A stretch of DNA of 64,000 nucleotides from Pezizomycotina sp. ARF18 (lineage: Eukaryota; Ascomycota): the NCBI GenBank assembly GCA_002224055.1, contig AZLU01000162.1:1-64000 (forward strand), written 5' to 3'. A program made the translations under genes and the position numbers. Under the pieces are notes generated by a model. That model ran no database searches. It was not told the origin of the DNA and saw only the letters and a program-made list of their open reading frames with translations. Shown here piece after piece: positions 47,994 through 58,421 of this stretch (position 1 is its first letter; each line of letters opens with the position of its first letter).

Positions 47994-49811
47994 ATGCGTG
48001 AAGTAAATTTCAGTATCCCAAATGTCAACAAAGCATCGGTGGGTATAACTACTGCCTATACGACCGAAGAGCCCTCGATTGTACATCCACGCTCCCTCTC
48101 ATCAACTCTCTCAACCACCTCGCATACCTCACAACCTCTTCGGCCCGTATCCGGGATATTCTGACGGTGGATGGAGGAGTGGAAAGGCTGGTGTGCATTC
48201 TGAAAGATGGCAGGAGCCGGGACCTGATGAACATGTGGAAGTGGAACCTTGCATTCCAATGCGTGTAAACATAGGAGTTCGAGGTTCAGAGAACGTACGG
48301 ACGAGAGTTGTCGAGGCGGACATGGTCCCAGTCATTGCTACGATACTCGACAACTATATACAAGTCTTTGAACGGCAAAAGACGAAGACTGATCCTGCTG
48401 CAAAACGGGGTGGAATGGCACCTTGCCTGCCACCCGTCTCCGGGAACCGAGACCTTCCGCCATGAACGCCTTTGACAGGCCCGAGAGGCCGACAGGGTTT
48501 ACCAGTCACTCCGTCAGGCGTCAGCCTCCGCCCCCTTCCATTGAGATACCCGTTCCGTTCCCGAGCGCCATTCCTCAGGACCAAGCGAGTTCAGTATCGG
48601 ACACTACTCCTACACCGACCGCCAGTCGACCTTCCTCTGCCAGACCGCAGTACTCTCACCACCGGAGTAACTCTGATGTTCGCTTTCAGAGTAACGCTCA
48701 GCTTGCGTTATCGCTCGGTGGCGGCAACACTGGCGGGCGAAACCAGCAAGGGTTGGACTCCATTGAGCTTCGGCTTCCGACCAGTTAGGGACGCCGATCG
48801 GCTACCGTCTATGCTTGGTGGACCTTCGCAGCCTGAATCTCCTACTACTCCTAACCCGACCTCATCTCAAACCAACATCGCCGCACTGACCACGATCCGT
48901 GTTCCGAGACGCCAAACGAGACCTGCCATTCACCATCGCAGATCCCTTTCCAACGAGTCCGAAGATGCGAATGCCGATGAAGTTTCATCGAATACTTCTG
49001 GTGGTGGTGACAGTAATAGCGCGGAGCCCATTGTAGATTTGCAGCCCGGCGTTATAAGCATAAGGAGCGGCGAGGGAATACTAGACTCCGAGGAGAGTCA
49101 GGTGACTCTGGAGAGTACGCATGGAGCGGACAACCAGGAGACTGAAACCTTCAATATCACGCATCGGTCTCCGATCGACGGAAGCCTTCTCAACCCTGCA
49201 GGCGGTGCTGCGGATCCCGTCGTTGGTTCTCACCTGTCCCCGCCGCGGCTGCCAATGTTCCACCGGTCATCCCGCCGCCGAATTATCTCGATACTTCCTC
49301 GACTCACCTCTCACCAAGTGGTCCTCCCTTCGATGCCTAGAGAGGATGATGTCCTGATGTCGCTCCAATTACTCGCCTATGTTTCAAAGTACACCAATCT
49401 GAGGACCTATTTCCAAAAATCGCACCTTGTCCCGAATCTGTCGATCAATTCTGAAATTCATCTTCTGGACGAAATGGAGGACGTTCCACTTCGCCAAACG
49501 CCTGTGGAGCCAATTGAGAGTACTTGGTGCCTGACGACTTCAACATCTTTCCTTTAGTGGAAAAATTCACCGTCAGACACCACCCTCCGGATATGCAATA
49601 CTGGGCTGGTGTCGTCATGAGGAATCTTGCAGGAAGGATGATTCGAAAGGCGGCATACGTCAATGCGCATACTTTCAATGTGGGAAGTGGGAGGAATACA
49701 CTAGGCAATTCGCAAATGCAGGCGCTGCAGGAGAACGAAATACTGCAGCAAGAGTGCCAGAAGAGCGCTTGGGTATATCACAGACATTGGTGTGTGGCGG
49801 CTCAGACATGA
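47994..49811 (+). CDS. MUB1: MYND zinc-finger protein MUB1/SamB (frame-broken)
   Basis: A homologue of yeast Mub1 and Aspergillus SamB. Mub1 works with the Ubr2/Rad6 ubiquitin ligase; SamB affects growth polarity and septation. The N-terminus reads MREVNFSIPNVNKASVGITT, followed by a helical repeat region (LINSLNHLAYLTTSSARIRD, LTVDGGVERLVCILKDGRSR, VVEADMVPVIATILDNY). A long serine/proline-rich linker follows (about 48400-49300), then VLMSLQLLAYVSKYTNLRTY and FPLVEKFTVRHHPPDMQYWA. The C-terminal MYND finger is readable over two small breaks: CGKWEEYTRQF, then CRRC, then Cys and CQKSAWVYHRHWC. Frame breaks lie at about 48056 (CC for CCC), 48264 (G for GG), 49530, 49714 (AAA for AAAA) and 49754 (T for TT), all one-base losses that restore family sequence if ignored. 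The stop is at 49809-49811. Confidence 0.92.
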
Positions 49812-51892
49812 AAAAGATTAACCGTCACGTCGCTTAATCCGTTCACTCTCTCCCCTTTCATTGGTCTCTCTTAACTCTCTTCACATATCCTCATCCGTAA
49901 CCTCATTGACCCCACCTTCTACTCCTGTACTCCCATTTGTTTTGCTCTCCTATCTCCAAAGACTTTTTACGTTTTCTGTTTCTTTGCGTGAACTACCCAT
50001 TTCTTTTTCCCCCTCGTTTCAATTTTCATTGTCTATACATGATACCAAAATCTTGATGTTCGCCCTGTATCTTATCTATTTCCTTTTGCCCGATACATAT
50101 ATATACAAACATCAATATCTCATTTCTCCCTTTTTTTTTTTTTTTCATTACTGTTTGGCCTATTCTTTTTTCTTTGTAGTTGGTGTTCAATGTTGATTTT
50201 CGGGAGCTTTTGATTCTCTTTTTTGTTTTGTTCTCCATCCACCGGGTTCAAAAACTTGTTTTTGACGTTGCAGACGGTGCTGCTGTTCATACCAACATTA
50301 TTGACACAATGATAAGAAGACAATATTTATTATTATTTCTTCCCCTACAGAAGGGGGAAAAAGGGCAAATGGGTAGGATGCTTTATGCCCTTCTGCTTAC
50401 CGATCGGTGTACATTTTATCTCTTCATTTGGTGTTTCTTTCTCTCTTTTTTCTTATTTCTCCTTTTTTACAAAAAACCCTTTCTTCTCACTGGTTTTGGG
50501 GTTTCACTTCAACATTTATATCTTGCTACGGTTTCATTCAGTTTTCTTTTTTTCGATTCTTGGTTTGATATCTTCTTTCCATATAATTCTTCATTTATCT
50601 TCATGCAAGCGACATTTTGTCTTTTTCAACCTTAGCCTAAAAAGGGATGCCTTTGGGGTTTCGTGTTCTACCAAAATACTTATTTTCGAATATATCTATT
50701 ATATATGTCCTGTCTACAAATACTACTACCATTACCACCATGAAATTACCGAGTTTCTACTCTCTTCCTTCATGACTGCTGTTGATTTCGTGTGCCGTTT
50801 TGATGCAAAATGCTTTTCTCGCTCGTGGGTGTCTTTAGGAAACCTTCTTTTGGCCTTTTTCTTTTTTTATAATTGATTTGATATCATTCATCTTTGCGAA
50901 ACAATAATATCCCATTCTATATATAATGACCGGGCGGATGTGCTGCTTATCTCTCTTACAATTAATCTTTCATTCTATATATAAGTATTCAAGTTTCAAG
51001 CTCTCTTTTTTCTTCGTCAATTGCAAAAAATCAATTAATTCGGATATCAAAAAAAAATTTTTTTTTTCGTAGATTGACTTTTGATATACAGAAATATCAA
51101 GTGGTCAGCTTAATTGATACTATAGGGTGGATATCTATGATATCCTTCATGAAGACGATGCTAATACAGGATATTGAATCCTCCGCGTAACCCGCAGTTT
51201 ACTACTCACTCGTCCTGCAGGCCACTTCATCCAAAGAAACATGCCATCTATATCCACTTAGCCAACAACTAACATTGCTTGCAGTAATTAACAATTGCAC
51301 ATTGGCAGTGCTAGAATATCAAAATCGATAATATCTATCATTCAGCCATTCCTTCTCTCTCTCTCTCTTGATATTTATATCCCTATAAGGGTTCCAATCA
51401 AAAGTTTACACGACTCAAGCGCAAGGACTACCATATTACATGGTTGATAGTAGAGAAACAAAAAATAAAAACAAATAAAGTAAAAAGTTTGATGCAGAGC
51501 GGTGGTCCATTAATCCAAGTGAATTGTGTTATAGAAAAGAAGTAGGCAGGTAATTGCTATTTTCCTCTTCAAGCTTAATTTTTTGTGTGGTCTTTTGCTG
51601 AGTCATTCATTAATAACAATTTTTAATTGGCCGGACCTTTTGCTATTTCTTCTATTTTTATTTTTTTTATTTTTTGGGTTGCCCTTTATTATTATTTTTG
51701 AATTTCTAACCGAGAAATTGCGACGAAGGTATACTTTTTCCAACCACCATCTACTCATTCCCCATCGCAGAAAGGGGAATTCAGTTCAATTCAACGTCCC
51801 CTGCGGCTAAAGATCAAGCACCCTCATCGTCATCATCGCCATCGCCATCGCCACTGACATCACCTCTAGCATCAAGGAAAACGTTCCCAGCC
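49812..51892. other. Intergenic region MUB1 to TFIIE-beta
   Basis: About 2.1 kb, T-rich on the + strand, probably the MUB1 3' region followed by the TFIIE-beta promoter. Open frames here are phenylalanine-rich low complexity. A perfect A9/T10 palindrome lies at about 51049-51067. No gene is supported. Confidence 0.45.
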
Positions 51893-52807
51893 ATGTCTTC
51901 ATCCTTTAAATCCGCCGTCAAGGCGCAATCCTCCTTGCAGGCCCGCCGAGCCGTCGCATCCCCGACCCTTCCCCCGTCTCCACCCCTGGAGGAGGGGGAG
52001 TATCGACGCCGTCCGCCATTGGCAACGGCACCACCGGCAGCAAGAAGAAACGCCCCGCAAAGTCCAACGTCGTCTACTCCCAGCCAGCCGACACCGGCAT
52101 GGGCCAGTACATAATGACGCAGGTCCACTTCGTCGTCCAGCACCTGCGGGAGAAGGAAATACCCTTGGCGGCCGCGCAGATCGCCGACTACCTCAACCGG
52201 CCCCTGGACTCGACGATGGCGCACGTGCTGAAGAACAACGACAGGGTGATCTTCGACCCGCGGACGCAGACGTACGCATTCAAGCCGATACACACATCAG
52301 AGCAGCCAGCAGCTGCTGCAACACCTGCAGGCGCGGACGACGGCGCAGGATTGAGCGTTAAGGAGCTCAAGGACGGCTGGGCGGCGCTTTGATGCGATCG
52401 ACGAGCTGGAGGCCAGCAAGGATATCCTGGTTACGAGGACGAAGAAGGACAGCCAGCGAGGATGGTGTGGATGAACGACAAGACGCTGAACGTCGAGATT
52501 GATCAAGGTATGGGCCTCACACAAGTACTTTTTTTTACTTAATTTTTAATTGCATAAGCAGTTGGTTAATACGGGAGCTCTATTCATTTCTATTTTTGTA
52601 GAATTCAAGGATATCTGGAATAAAGTCGTCCTCCCTTCGCCGCTGAATTACCCGGTGAGCTCGAGAAGGCACGTCTGAAGCCCACGAGTGTCGACCCGGC
52701 TACTATCAGAAGGCCATGCAGCCCGTTACCAATCGCAGCAGAAGAAACCCCGCCGCGGTCGCATAACAAACACCCATTTGGCCGGCGTTCTCAAAGACTA
52801 CGCTTAG
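51893..52807 (+). CDS. TFA2: Transcription initiation factor TFIIE subunit beta (frame-broken)
   Basis: The small subunit of TFIIE, which binds promoter DNA and recruits TFIIH in the RNA polymerase II pre-initiation complex. The N-terminus (MSSSFKSAVKAQSSLQARRA) is followed by a low-complexity linker. The winged-helix core reads YIMTQVHFVVQHLREKEIPL, AAQIADYLNRPLDSTMAHVL and DRVIFDPRTQTYAFKP. A second part includes IDELEASKDILVTRTKKD, MVWMNDKTLNVEIDQ and, after the intron 52508-52601, EFKDIWNKVVLPSP. The basic C-terminus ends THLAGVLKDYA at 52807. Frames change near 51985-51995, 52388, 52455 and 52650-52720. The MSSSF start fits the family's polar N-terminus. Confidence 0.9.
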
Positions 52808-53421
52808 TAAATAGTTTTTCGAGAAAGCAAATATTATTCTGCTTTACGCGGTTGGAAGAAACGGCACACGCAAAACATAAAAGTTTATAGCCAATTTCAA
52901 TGCCGCCGCGGCAAATATCGGAACTTATTAATCTTAATACTATTCTTTTTTTTTGTATCGTCCTTGTTCTCTAGCAGTAACAGATATCAGATTGGTCTTT
53001 GTTTTTTTCTATTGGGTTTCGTCCTTTCATACACTCGGCGTTTCAAAATCGTTTCAAATTCAGCATATTCTTTATTTTTTTTTTTTTTTTTTGGGTTTTT
53101 ATATCATTTCTCTTCATGATAAAAGACGTTCCATCTATAAAGGAACAAAGACTGTATACTACCTCGTTTTCCTTTAGAAACCCCGCATCTAATTTGGCGC
53201 AAAGAATATTTTTGTCTTTCATCTTTCGGTTCAGTACGAATGAGTGAGATGAGATCCTCGACAAGGGTTCATTGAACATGTGTGTATGGGGTATTCCTTT
53301 AAGAAAGGAACTTCGCACAAAGATGAGATGAGACTCTCAACCTTGTGCGTACACTCTTCTTTCGAGATACCATCCTCATAGAGCACTTTCCGAGGTATTG
53401 TATCTCAATGAATTGCTCTCA
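52808..53421. other. 3' flank of TFIIE-beta
   Basis: AT-rich with poly-T near 53074-53092. From about 53240 on, the sequence resembles the 5' flanks of the two tRNA-like units that follow (shared GAGATGAGA...CTC and CATCCTCATAGAG-like segments), so a further, eroded repeat unit may be present. No coding gene is seen. Confidence 0.4.
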
Positions 53422-53518
53422 GGTCAGGTGGCCGAGGGTCCAAGGCGTCAGACCTAGGTTTTATGATCAATCTGATGGATGTAAAAAGTCCTCGCGAGTT
53501 CGAATCTCGTCCTGATCA
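53422..53518 (+). tRNA. Class II tRNA-like gene 1, Leu-type body, odd anticodon loop
   Basis: Acceptor strands GGTCAGG and CCTGATC pair (one G-U), with A as discriminator base, as in tRNA-Leu. A D-arm with a GCC/GGC stem and an A-box follows. The anticodon stem is TCAGA/TCTGA, then come a long variable arm (GGA...TCC) and a T-arm with TTCGAAT loop (B-box). An 18-base anticodon loop implies an intron of about 11 bases. Read by position, the loop begins C-C-TAG-G, i.e. anticodon UAG (Leu) but with C instead of the near-invariant U33. A T-run follows (53522 on), fitting a Pol III terminator. It may be a functional variant or a pseudogene. Confidence 0.6.
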
Positions 53519-53647
53519 ATAAATTTTTTTTTGCGCAGAGTTTTGAACTTTGTACAGGATGACAATACTCAAGCTTGTACATACACATTCTTTCAAATCC
53601 CTATCTTCATAGGGCAGTTTGTATGGGAATGTATTTCAATAGCTTTA

Positions 53648-53741
53648 GATCAGGTGGCCGAGCGGTTCGAGGCATTAGATCGGGGTCGTTACGAGGAGTC
53701 TAATGGATCAATCCTCGCGAGTTCGAATCTCGCCCTGATCA
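53648..53741 (+). tRNA. Class II tRNA-like gene 2, tandem copy, anticodon unclear
   Basis: A perfect 7-bp acceptor stem (GATCAGG/CCTGATC) with discriminator A. D-stem GCC/GGC, anticodon stem TTAGA/TCTAA, variable-arm hairpin GGAT-CA-ATCC and a perfect T-stem GCGAG/CTCGC around TTCGAAT. The anticodon loop is 19 bases, implying an intron of about 12. By position it reads T-C-GGG-G, which would be a proline anticodon on a leucine-type body, again with C at position 33; so the decoding identity is unresolved. Pol III terminator-like T runs start near 53755. Gene 1 lies 226 bases upstream with related 5' flank, so the two arose by tandem duplication. Confidence 0.6.
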
Positions 53742-54251
53742 ATATCAAAAGTTTTCTTTCTTTTTTTTTTTTTTTTTTGGCCCTTGTCTTAGTTTTCATC
53801 AAGGCATCATGATGGACTGTCCCTCGGTACTCACGAGAATATACCTTAGTTCACTACTTCCTAGGCTATATGGAATTGGAAGGCTTTGGCTGTATTACTT
53901 AGTACCCCAAGAAAAGTGCTTTGAAAAATTCAAAGTACATGATGTTTTTTCATTAAGAAACTGATCAAAAGGACAATAATAAACAAATTGACCCAACATC
54001 CGACTAACTTTCCATTGAATCCCTCATTACCATTATTACTATTACCATATCGCTGACAATTGAACACCTTGAACGCCTTCATTCTCTTTTTTGTTGCAAA
54101 ATAAACACATGTGCACATCGCGGGCAAATTAATGATACAATATAGTATATAGCTGCTTTCGATAAGGTAGCATGCTCAATCGTGTGCAATTAATCGTGCG
54201 GAGGTGAAGGCGAGTTTGCGTGAATATCCGGCAGCCAAATGCCTATTACGA
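53742..54251. other. Spacer between the tRNA-like pair and SWD2
   Basis: AT-rich with a T run (53755-53778); no gene seen. The 3' end of SWD2 is uncertain, so the right boundary is approximate. Confidence 0.4.
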
Positions 54252-55500
54252 TTAGTAATTAGCAAAAATGTATTGTATGGTACAAATGAAAAGGGAGATA
54301 TGACATACAACTTCTTTGTGCGCGGATGCGCAGATGTGATGGCGGGGGTTAACGCCATAACAGACGCAGGCGTTTTGGACTATCGAGCTCGTGGAACGGC
54401 TTGACGGTTCTATCCTTGGGGATCATTTTCGGGTAGATATCCCACATTGCGAGCGACTTTCTCCTTGACCTAATACGTACAAATTTAATTAATTATAAAA
54501 CCCTCTAGGATGTAGATCATGTAACACAAGATGCGCACTTACCACCCATGATATACCTCGCATCCGGGGTAAAGCAAACGTCACCGCCTACGGACTTCGG
54601 CCCGCCGTTGCCGTCCCTACCGACCGGCGTAGGTCCCGTCCTCTGGAGGCGGACATCATGTCGCCCGAGTAGGCATCCATGATGTAATGCGCGTTGCCCT
54701 AGTACCGATGAGGAGGCACTTGCCGTCGTTGCTGAACTCCAGCTTCGTCCACTCTGGCATGCGTGCGGGATACGAGAACGCGCTAAGGTAACCCTCGTCC
54801 ATCAACGGGAAACTGGCGAATGGTTCGCGTCGAAGGCGCGGACGTCGTAAAGAAATACGTGGGAGTGGTGGTGGCTGGCAACGGCGAAGATGACTCCGCT
54901 GGGGTCAAACGCGGCGTGGCTGATGGACGGGATGTTGAGGCAGCCGTGCGCGTTCTGCGAGCGGAGGTCCCAGAGGCGGACGGTGTCGTCGAGGGAGGCG
55001 GAGAGGAAGGTGTCGGAGACTGGGGAGATTTCCAGGGAGACGACGGGCCCTTTATGGCCGCGGAAGTACCGGATGTAGCTGTTGTCGTGGAGGGAGAGAT
55101 AGCGGATAGTATCTGCAGAAAAAAAATTTTTTTTTTTTTTTTTGGTTTAGATAGTTCATGAATATGTCCATGTCGTTATATAGCCTCTAAATTATTTGCT
55201 TGTAGGCGCCGGTGCTTACCATCTATCATTGTGCTCGCGTAGATACATTGCGACGGACTGTGGGTGAATCTAGCCAGGTGAACGCCGTATTTCTTGCTAT
55301 AAAGCTGTTTGAGTGCTTCCCCAGCTTGCAGTCGTACAGCTGGAGGGTATTGTCGTCGCAGGCGGCGAGGAGCCACTCTCCAGTGTCGTCAAAGTCGAGC
55401 GATGTTATTAGGGATCCCATTTCGTTGTTTTGCATGCTTTTAGAGGGCGGTATGTCGGCAGGAGCTCAGAGAGCTTCTTAGGCCCGGGAGGTGCAGGCAT
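54252..55500 (-). CDS. SWD2: WD40 protein SWD2 (COMPASS and CPF subunit), frame-broken
   Basis: A nuclear beta-propeller subunit shared by the Set1/COMPASS H3K4 methyltransferase and the cleavage/polyadenylation factor (WDR82 in animals). The N-terminus reads MPAPPGPKKLSELLPTYRP. WD segments include GSLITSLDFDDTGEWLLAAC, DNTLQLYDCKLGKH and KKYGVHLARFTHSP. After an intron near 55110-55220 come YLSLHDNSYIRYFRGHKGP, SDTFLSASLDDTVRLWDLRS and HAAFDPSGVIFAVASHHH, then CFTPDARYIMGG, an intron (about 54480-54540), MWDIYPKMIPKDRTVKPFH and NPRHHICASAHKEVV. The gene is about the right size for roughly 370 residues. Breaks occur near 55440, 54810-54830, 54660-54720, 54450 and 54360. The stop at 54252 is the end of the last coherent frame. 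Confidence 0.88.
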
Positions 55501-56538
55501 TTTTAACTTGGCTGACGCCAGCGAGAGGTTTACACTGACGGTTAATTATTTTTCTACTGTCGGATTTCTGGATCGTCGCTTCAGGCGGTAGCAGTCCCTT
55601 TTTATAACAGAAGTTTACGAGTCGGGTTTGCACTATGCTGTTACCCGTTTCAACACTTGTCCTTTTTTTTTTTTTTTTTTTTCCTCACTAGAGGGCTTGT
55701 TTCCTTTATTGGTGATGTTTCGGTATTCTTCTTTGTCTGCTTCGTCTATTCCTGTCTTTATCTCACTTTCCGTCTCGCAAACAACGGCAATCCACCGCTG
55801 ATGTTTGTTCCCTTTGACGATGGATGTTGTTTGATGACGACTACTTTAGTTTTAGCGTCCCTTTGATCCCTAGATGACGATGGATCGCGCAAACGATGTT
55901 GGAGGTTGGAAGCTAGAACTCGAAGGGAAAAGAAAATCTGAACAAAGGAATTATTATCAATTATTATTACTGAATATTTTTTTTTTCCCCCTTGGCTTTA
56001 AAGGGGCTCAGAATATCTTTAATTTCAATAGCGCTAATCCTTTAAAGGGATTAGCGTCGTCTACCTTTTAACGGTTAATTGTGTGTCCGTCGTCCGACCC
56101 TTGCCGGTGCGCGATCGGAGGACGAAAGAGACAAAAATGCGTCAACGGCCGAAATGAAAAATACTTATCAAATAAAAAAGAATATATTGGGGGGAAATTT
56201 GATAGGCAGTACATTCATATATATACACTTATCTACCGAGAAGTAAACAGTACGTAATTACCACCTTTATACAGTCTTACATCAGCTGCCTAGCTGTCCC
56301 TGGGAGATCAATCGGAGGCTGGGAAATAGAGGCAGAAACAGAGGCAGAGGAGCGAAAACCGTATATATGCTAGTCTAGAAACCATCCCAACTCTTCTTCC
56401 CTCTGTCGCGAAGCTCTCTCTTTCTTTCGTCTTTGATTTTACCCAGTTTTCTCCCTGCAGCTAGCTTGCACTAGCGGAACTCCGGTTAAATATCCAAGCT
56501 CCAATTGCTATAGGGTCTGGACTTTTCCAACCACAATA
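55501..56538. promoter_or_regulatory. Divergent intergenic region SWD2/OAC1
   Basis: About 1 kb between two divergent starts. It holds a poly-T run near 55662-55682 and an inverted AATCCTTTAAAGGGATT segment near 56036-56052, and a C/T-rich stretch (56390-56460) ahead of OAC1. No gene is seen and no specific binding site is claimed. Confidence 0.4.
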
Positions 56539-57863
56539 ATGCCACAGACGACGTTTGGTGCGTTCGCCGCCGGTGGTTTGGCAGCTTGCGGTGCAGTAAC
56601 GGTCACAAACCCATTCGAGGTAGTCAAGACAAGGTCGGTTTCTTTTATCCGATTGATTTTCGCGCTAGGATTTCTGCTTGCTTTTTTCTCTCAGGCCAGG
56701 GAGAGCATGTGTGATTTAATTGCTAAAGGACCAATCCGTATAAATTCCAGATTACAGCTGCAGGGAGAATTGGCGGCCGCTGGTCAAACAAAGAAGATTT
56801 ATACCGGAGTCCTTCAAGCGCTAGGTCTGATATACAAAGCCGAGGGAATCCGAGGTTGCCAGAAGGTCTTGGTTGCGCTGTTAGTAGTTTGCCCTCCTCA
56901 TTCTCTGTCAAATCTTAGAAGAGCTATCGATACGGTATCTCTGGAACGAAACACAAAACCTTAAAGTGCTAACGATCTTGCGACAATTAGTACATCTACC
57001 AAATCCTCCTAAACGGGTCGCGCCTGGGATTCTACGAACCCATCGGTCAAATCTGGCGTACGGGATCACTGGAGATGCCCAGCGTCAGAACCTCTTTATA
57101 AATGTCTTCTCCGGAGCTTCCACGGGTGTTATAGGTGCGTCGCCGGTTCGCCGTTCTTCCTCTTCAAAACACGCCTACAGTCTTTCTCGCCTGCTTTCCC
57201 CGTCGGTACGCAGCATAACTATAAGAACTTCGTCCAAGCCGCGCGAACGATATTCCACAATGAAGGTTTTAAAGGATTATACCGCGGCGTCGGTCCCGCG
57301 ATCATCCGGACGGGAGCCGGCAGCAGCGTGCAGCTACCTACGTACTTTGTTGCAAACGGCAAATCGAGAAATACAACCTCCTGGAAGAAGGCCCGCTGAA
57401 GCACATCGCTGCTAGCACGTGCTCCGGCTTCGTTGTTTGCTGCGCGATGCATCCTCCAGGTTTTTTGACCTTTCATGAAGCGGTGTGTTTACCAAATTAT
57501 AGAAACATAAGCTAACTATTATGGCTTCTAATTTTTTAGATACTATCATGTCACGTATGTACAATCAGAACGGTAATCTGTATAGCGGCCTGCTTGATTG
57601 TCTTTACAAGACCGTCCGAACTGAAGGGATACTAGCAGTATATAAGGTAATACCTACATCGCCCTAAGCTTGTTTGGCTAAAATGGTGTTTCCTCTACAT
57701 TTCATAGCGCAACTAACTCCGAGTTTCTTTTTAGGGATACACTGCGCACCTCGCAAGAATTCTTCCACACACAATCCTGACTCTCTCCCTCGCCGAACAA
57801 ACAAACAAAATCGTGGATGTTATCGAACGGAGAGTATTTCAAATTGGGGCGGAGACAGTTTGA
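56539..57863 (+). CDS. OAC1: Mitochondrial carrier, oxaloacetate/sulfate type (OAC1), frame-broken
   Basis: A six-helix inner-membrane carrier; yeast Oac1 carries oxaloacetate, sulfate and isopropylmalate. The N-terminus MPQTTFGAFAAGGLAACGAV leads into the first carrier signature (NPFEVVKTR). Intron 56634-56750 (GTCGGT donor) precedes LQLQGELAAAGQTKKIYTGV and LIYKAEGIRG. A second intron (about 56880-56990, branch GCTAAC) leads to YQILLNGSRLGFYEPIGQIW. Repeat 2 follows with GSPFFLFKTRLQS and NEGFKGLYRGVGPAIIRTGA. Intron 57460-57539 splits HPPD|TIMSRMYNQNG, and intron 57647-57734 splits YK|GYTAHLARILPHT. Three signature repeats are present. The stop TGA is at 57861-57863. Breaks lie near 56855-56875 and 57140 (one A missing in GCGATCGCC-like sequence). 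The specific substrate is inferred from overall similarity. Confidence 0.88.
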
Positions 57864-58421
57864 TCAGCCCCATGGGTCGCGATGAAATTTTCTATTTCAC
57901 ATTAGAGCTTGTGTAAAACCTTTCCGGCGTTCTAGTGAATTATTTATTTGTAATCTTGGGAAATAAAAAGTGCTTTGTACAGGCGACTGTTCCTCTGCTT
58001 GGTAGTTTTGAGCTCGTATATACTCTTTTAGTAAATATCTTTCTTACCCTGAGCGTCCTCCTTCATGATATCCTATATTCAACTATCTCCTTATTTCTCC
58101 TTATTTATAAATTTATCTCCTTCATTATCTTCTTATATATTCCCTTGTACCGATACTTTCGAGAACATTTATATCACTGTAATATTAAGCTTTTGTATCA
58201 ATTAGACCCCCTTCACTGGCATCAATAAAGTAATATAAGAAAACCATATTGTCCAAATTGTCTCCGCTGGTATAACATTCTGGATTGATGGTATCACACT
58301 TAAAGTTCACGTATATTTTTATCATCACAAAGCTCGAACACACTGGGCATATATATTTATATATATATTCCACATCGAGATCTTTTTTTAGGAACAAGTT
58401 TCTCCCTTTAGCAAAATCCCT
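57864..58421. other. Convergent intergenic region
   Basis: The 3' flanks of OAC1 (+) and the oxygenase gene (-). AT-rich with TATA-type alternating tracts near 58350-58370; I see no gene. Confidence 0.5.

Noticed and set aside
50180-50876. Long phenylalanine-rich frames downstream of MUB1
   Set aside because: T-rich non-coding sequence mimics hydrophobic proteins; no start context, introns or family match.
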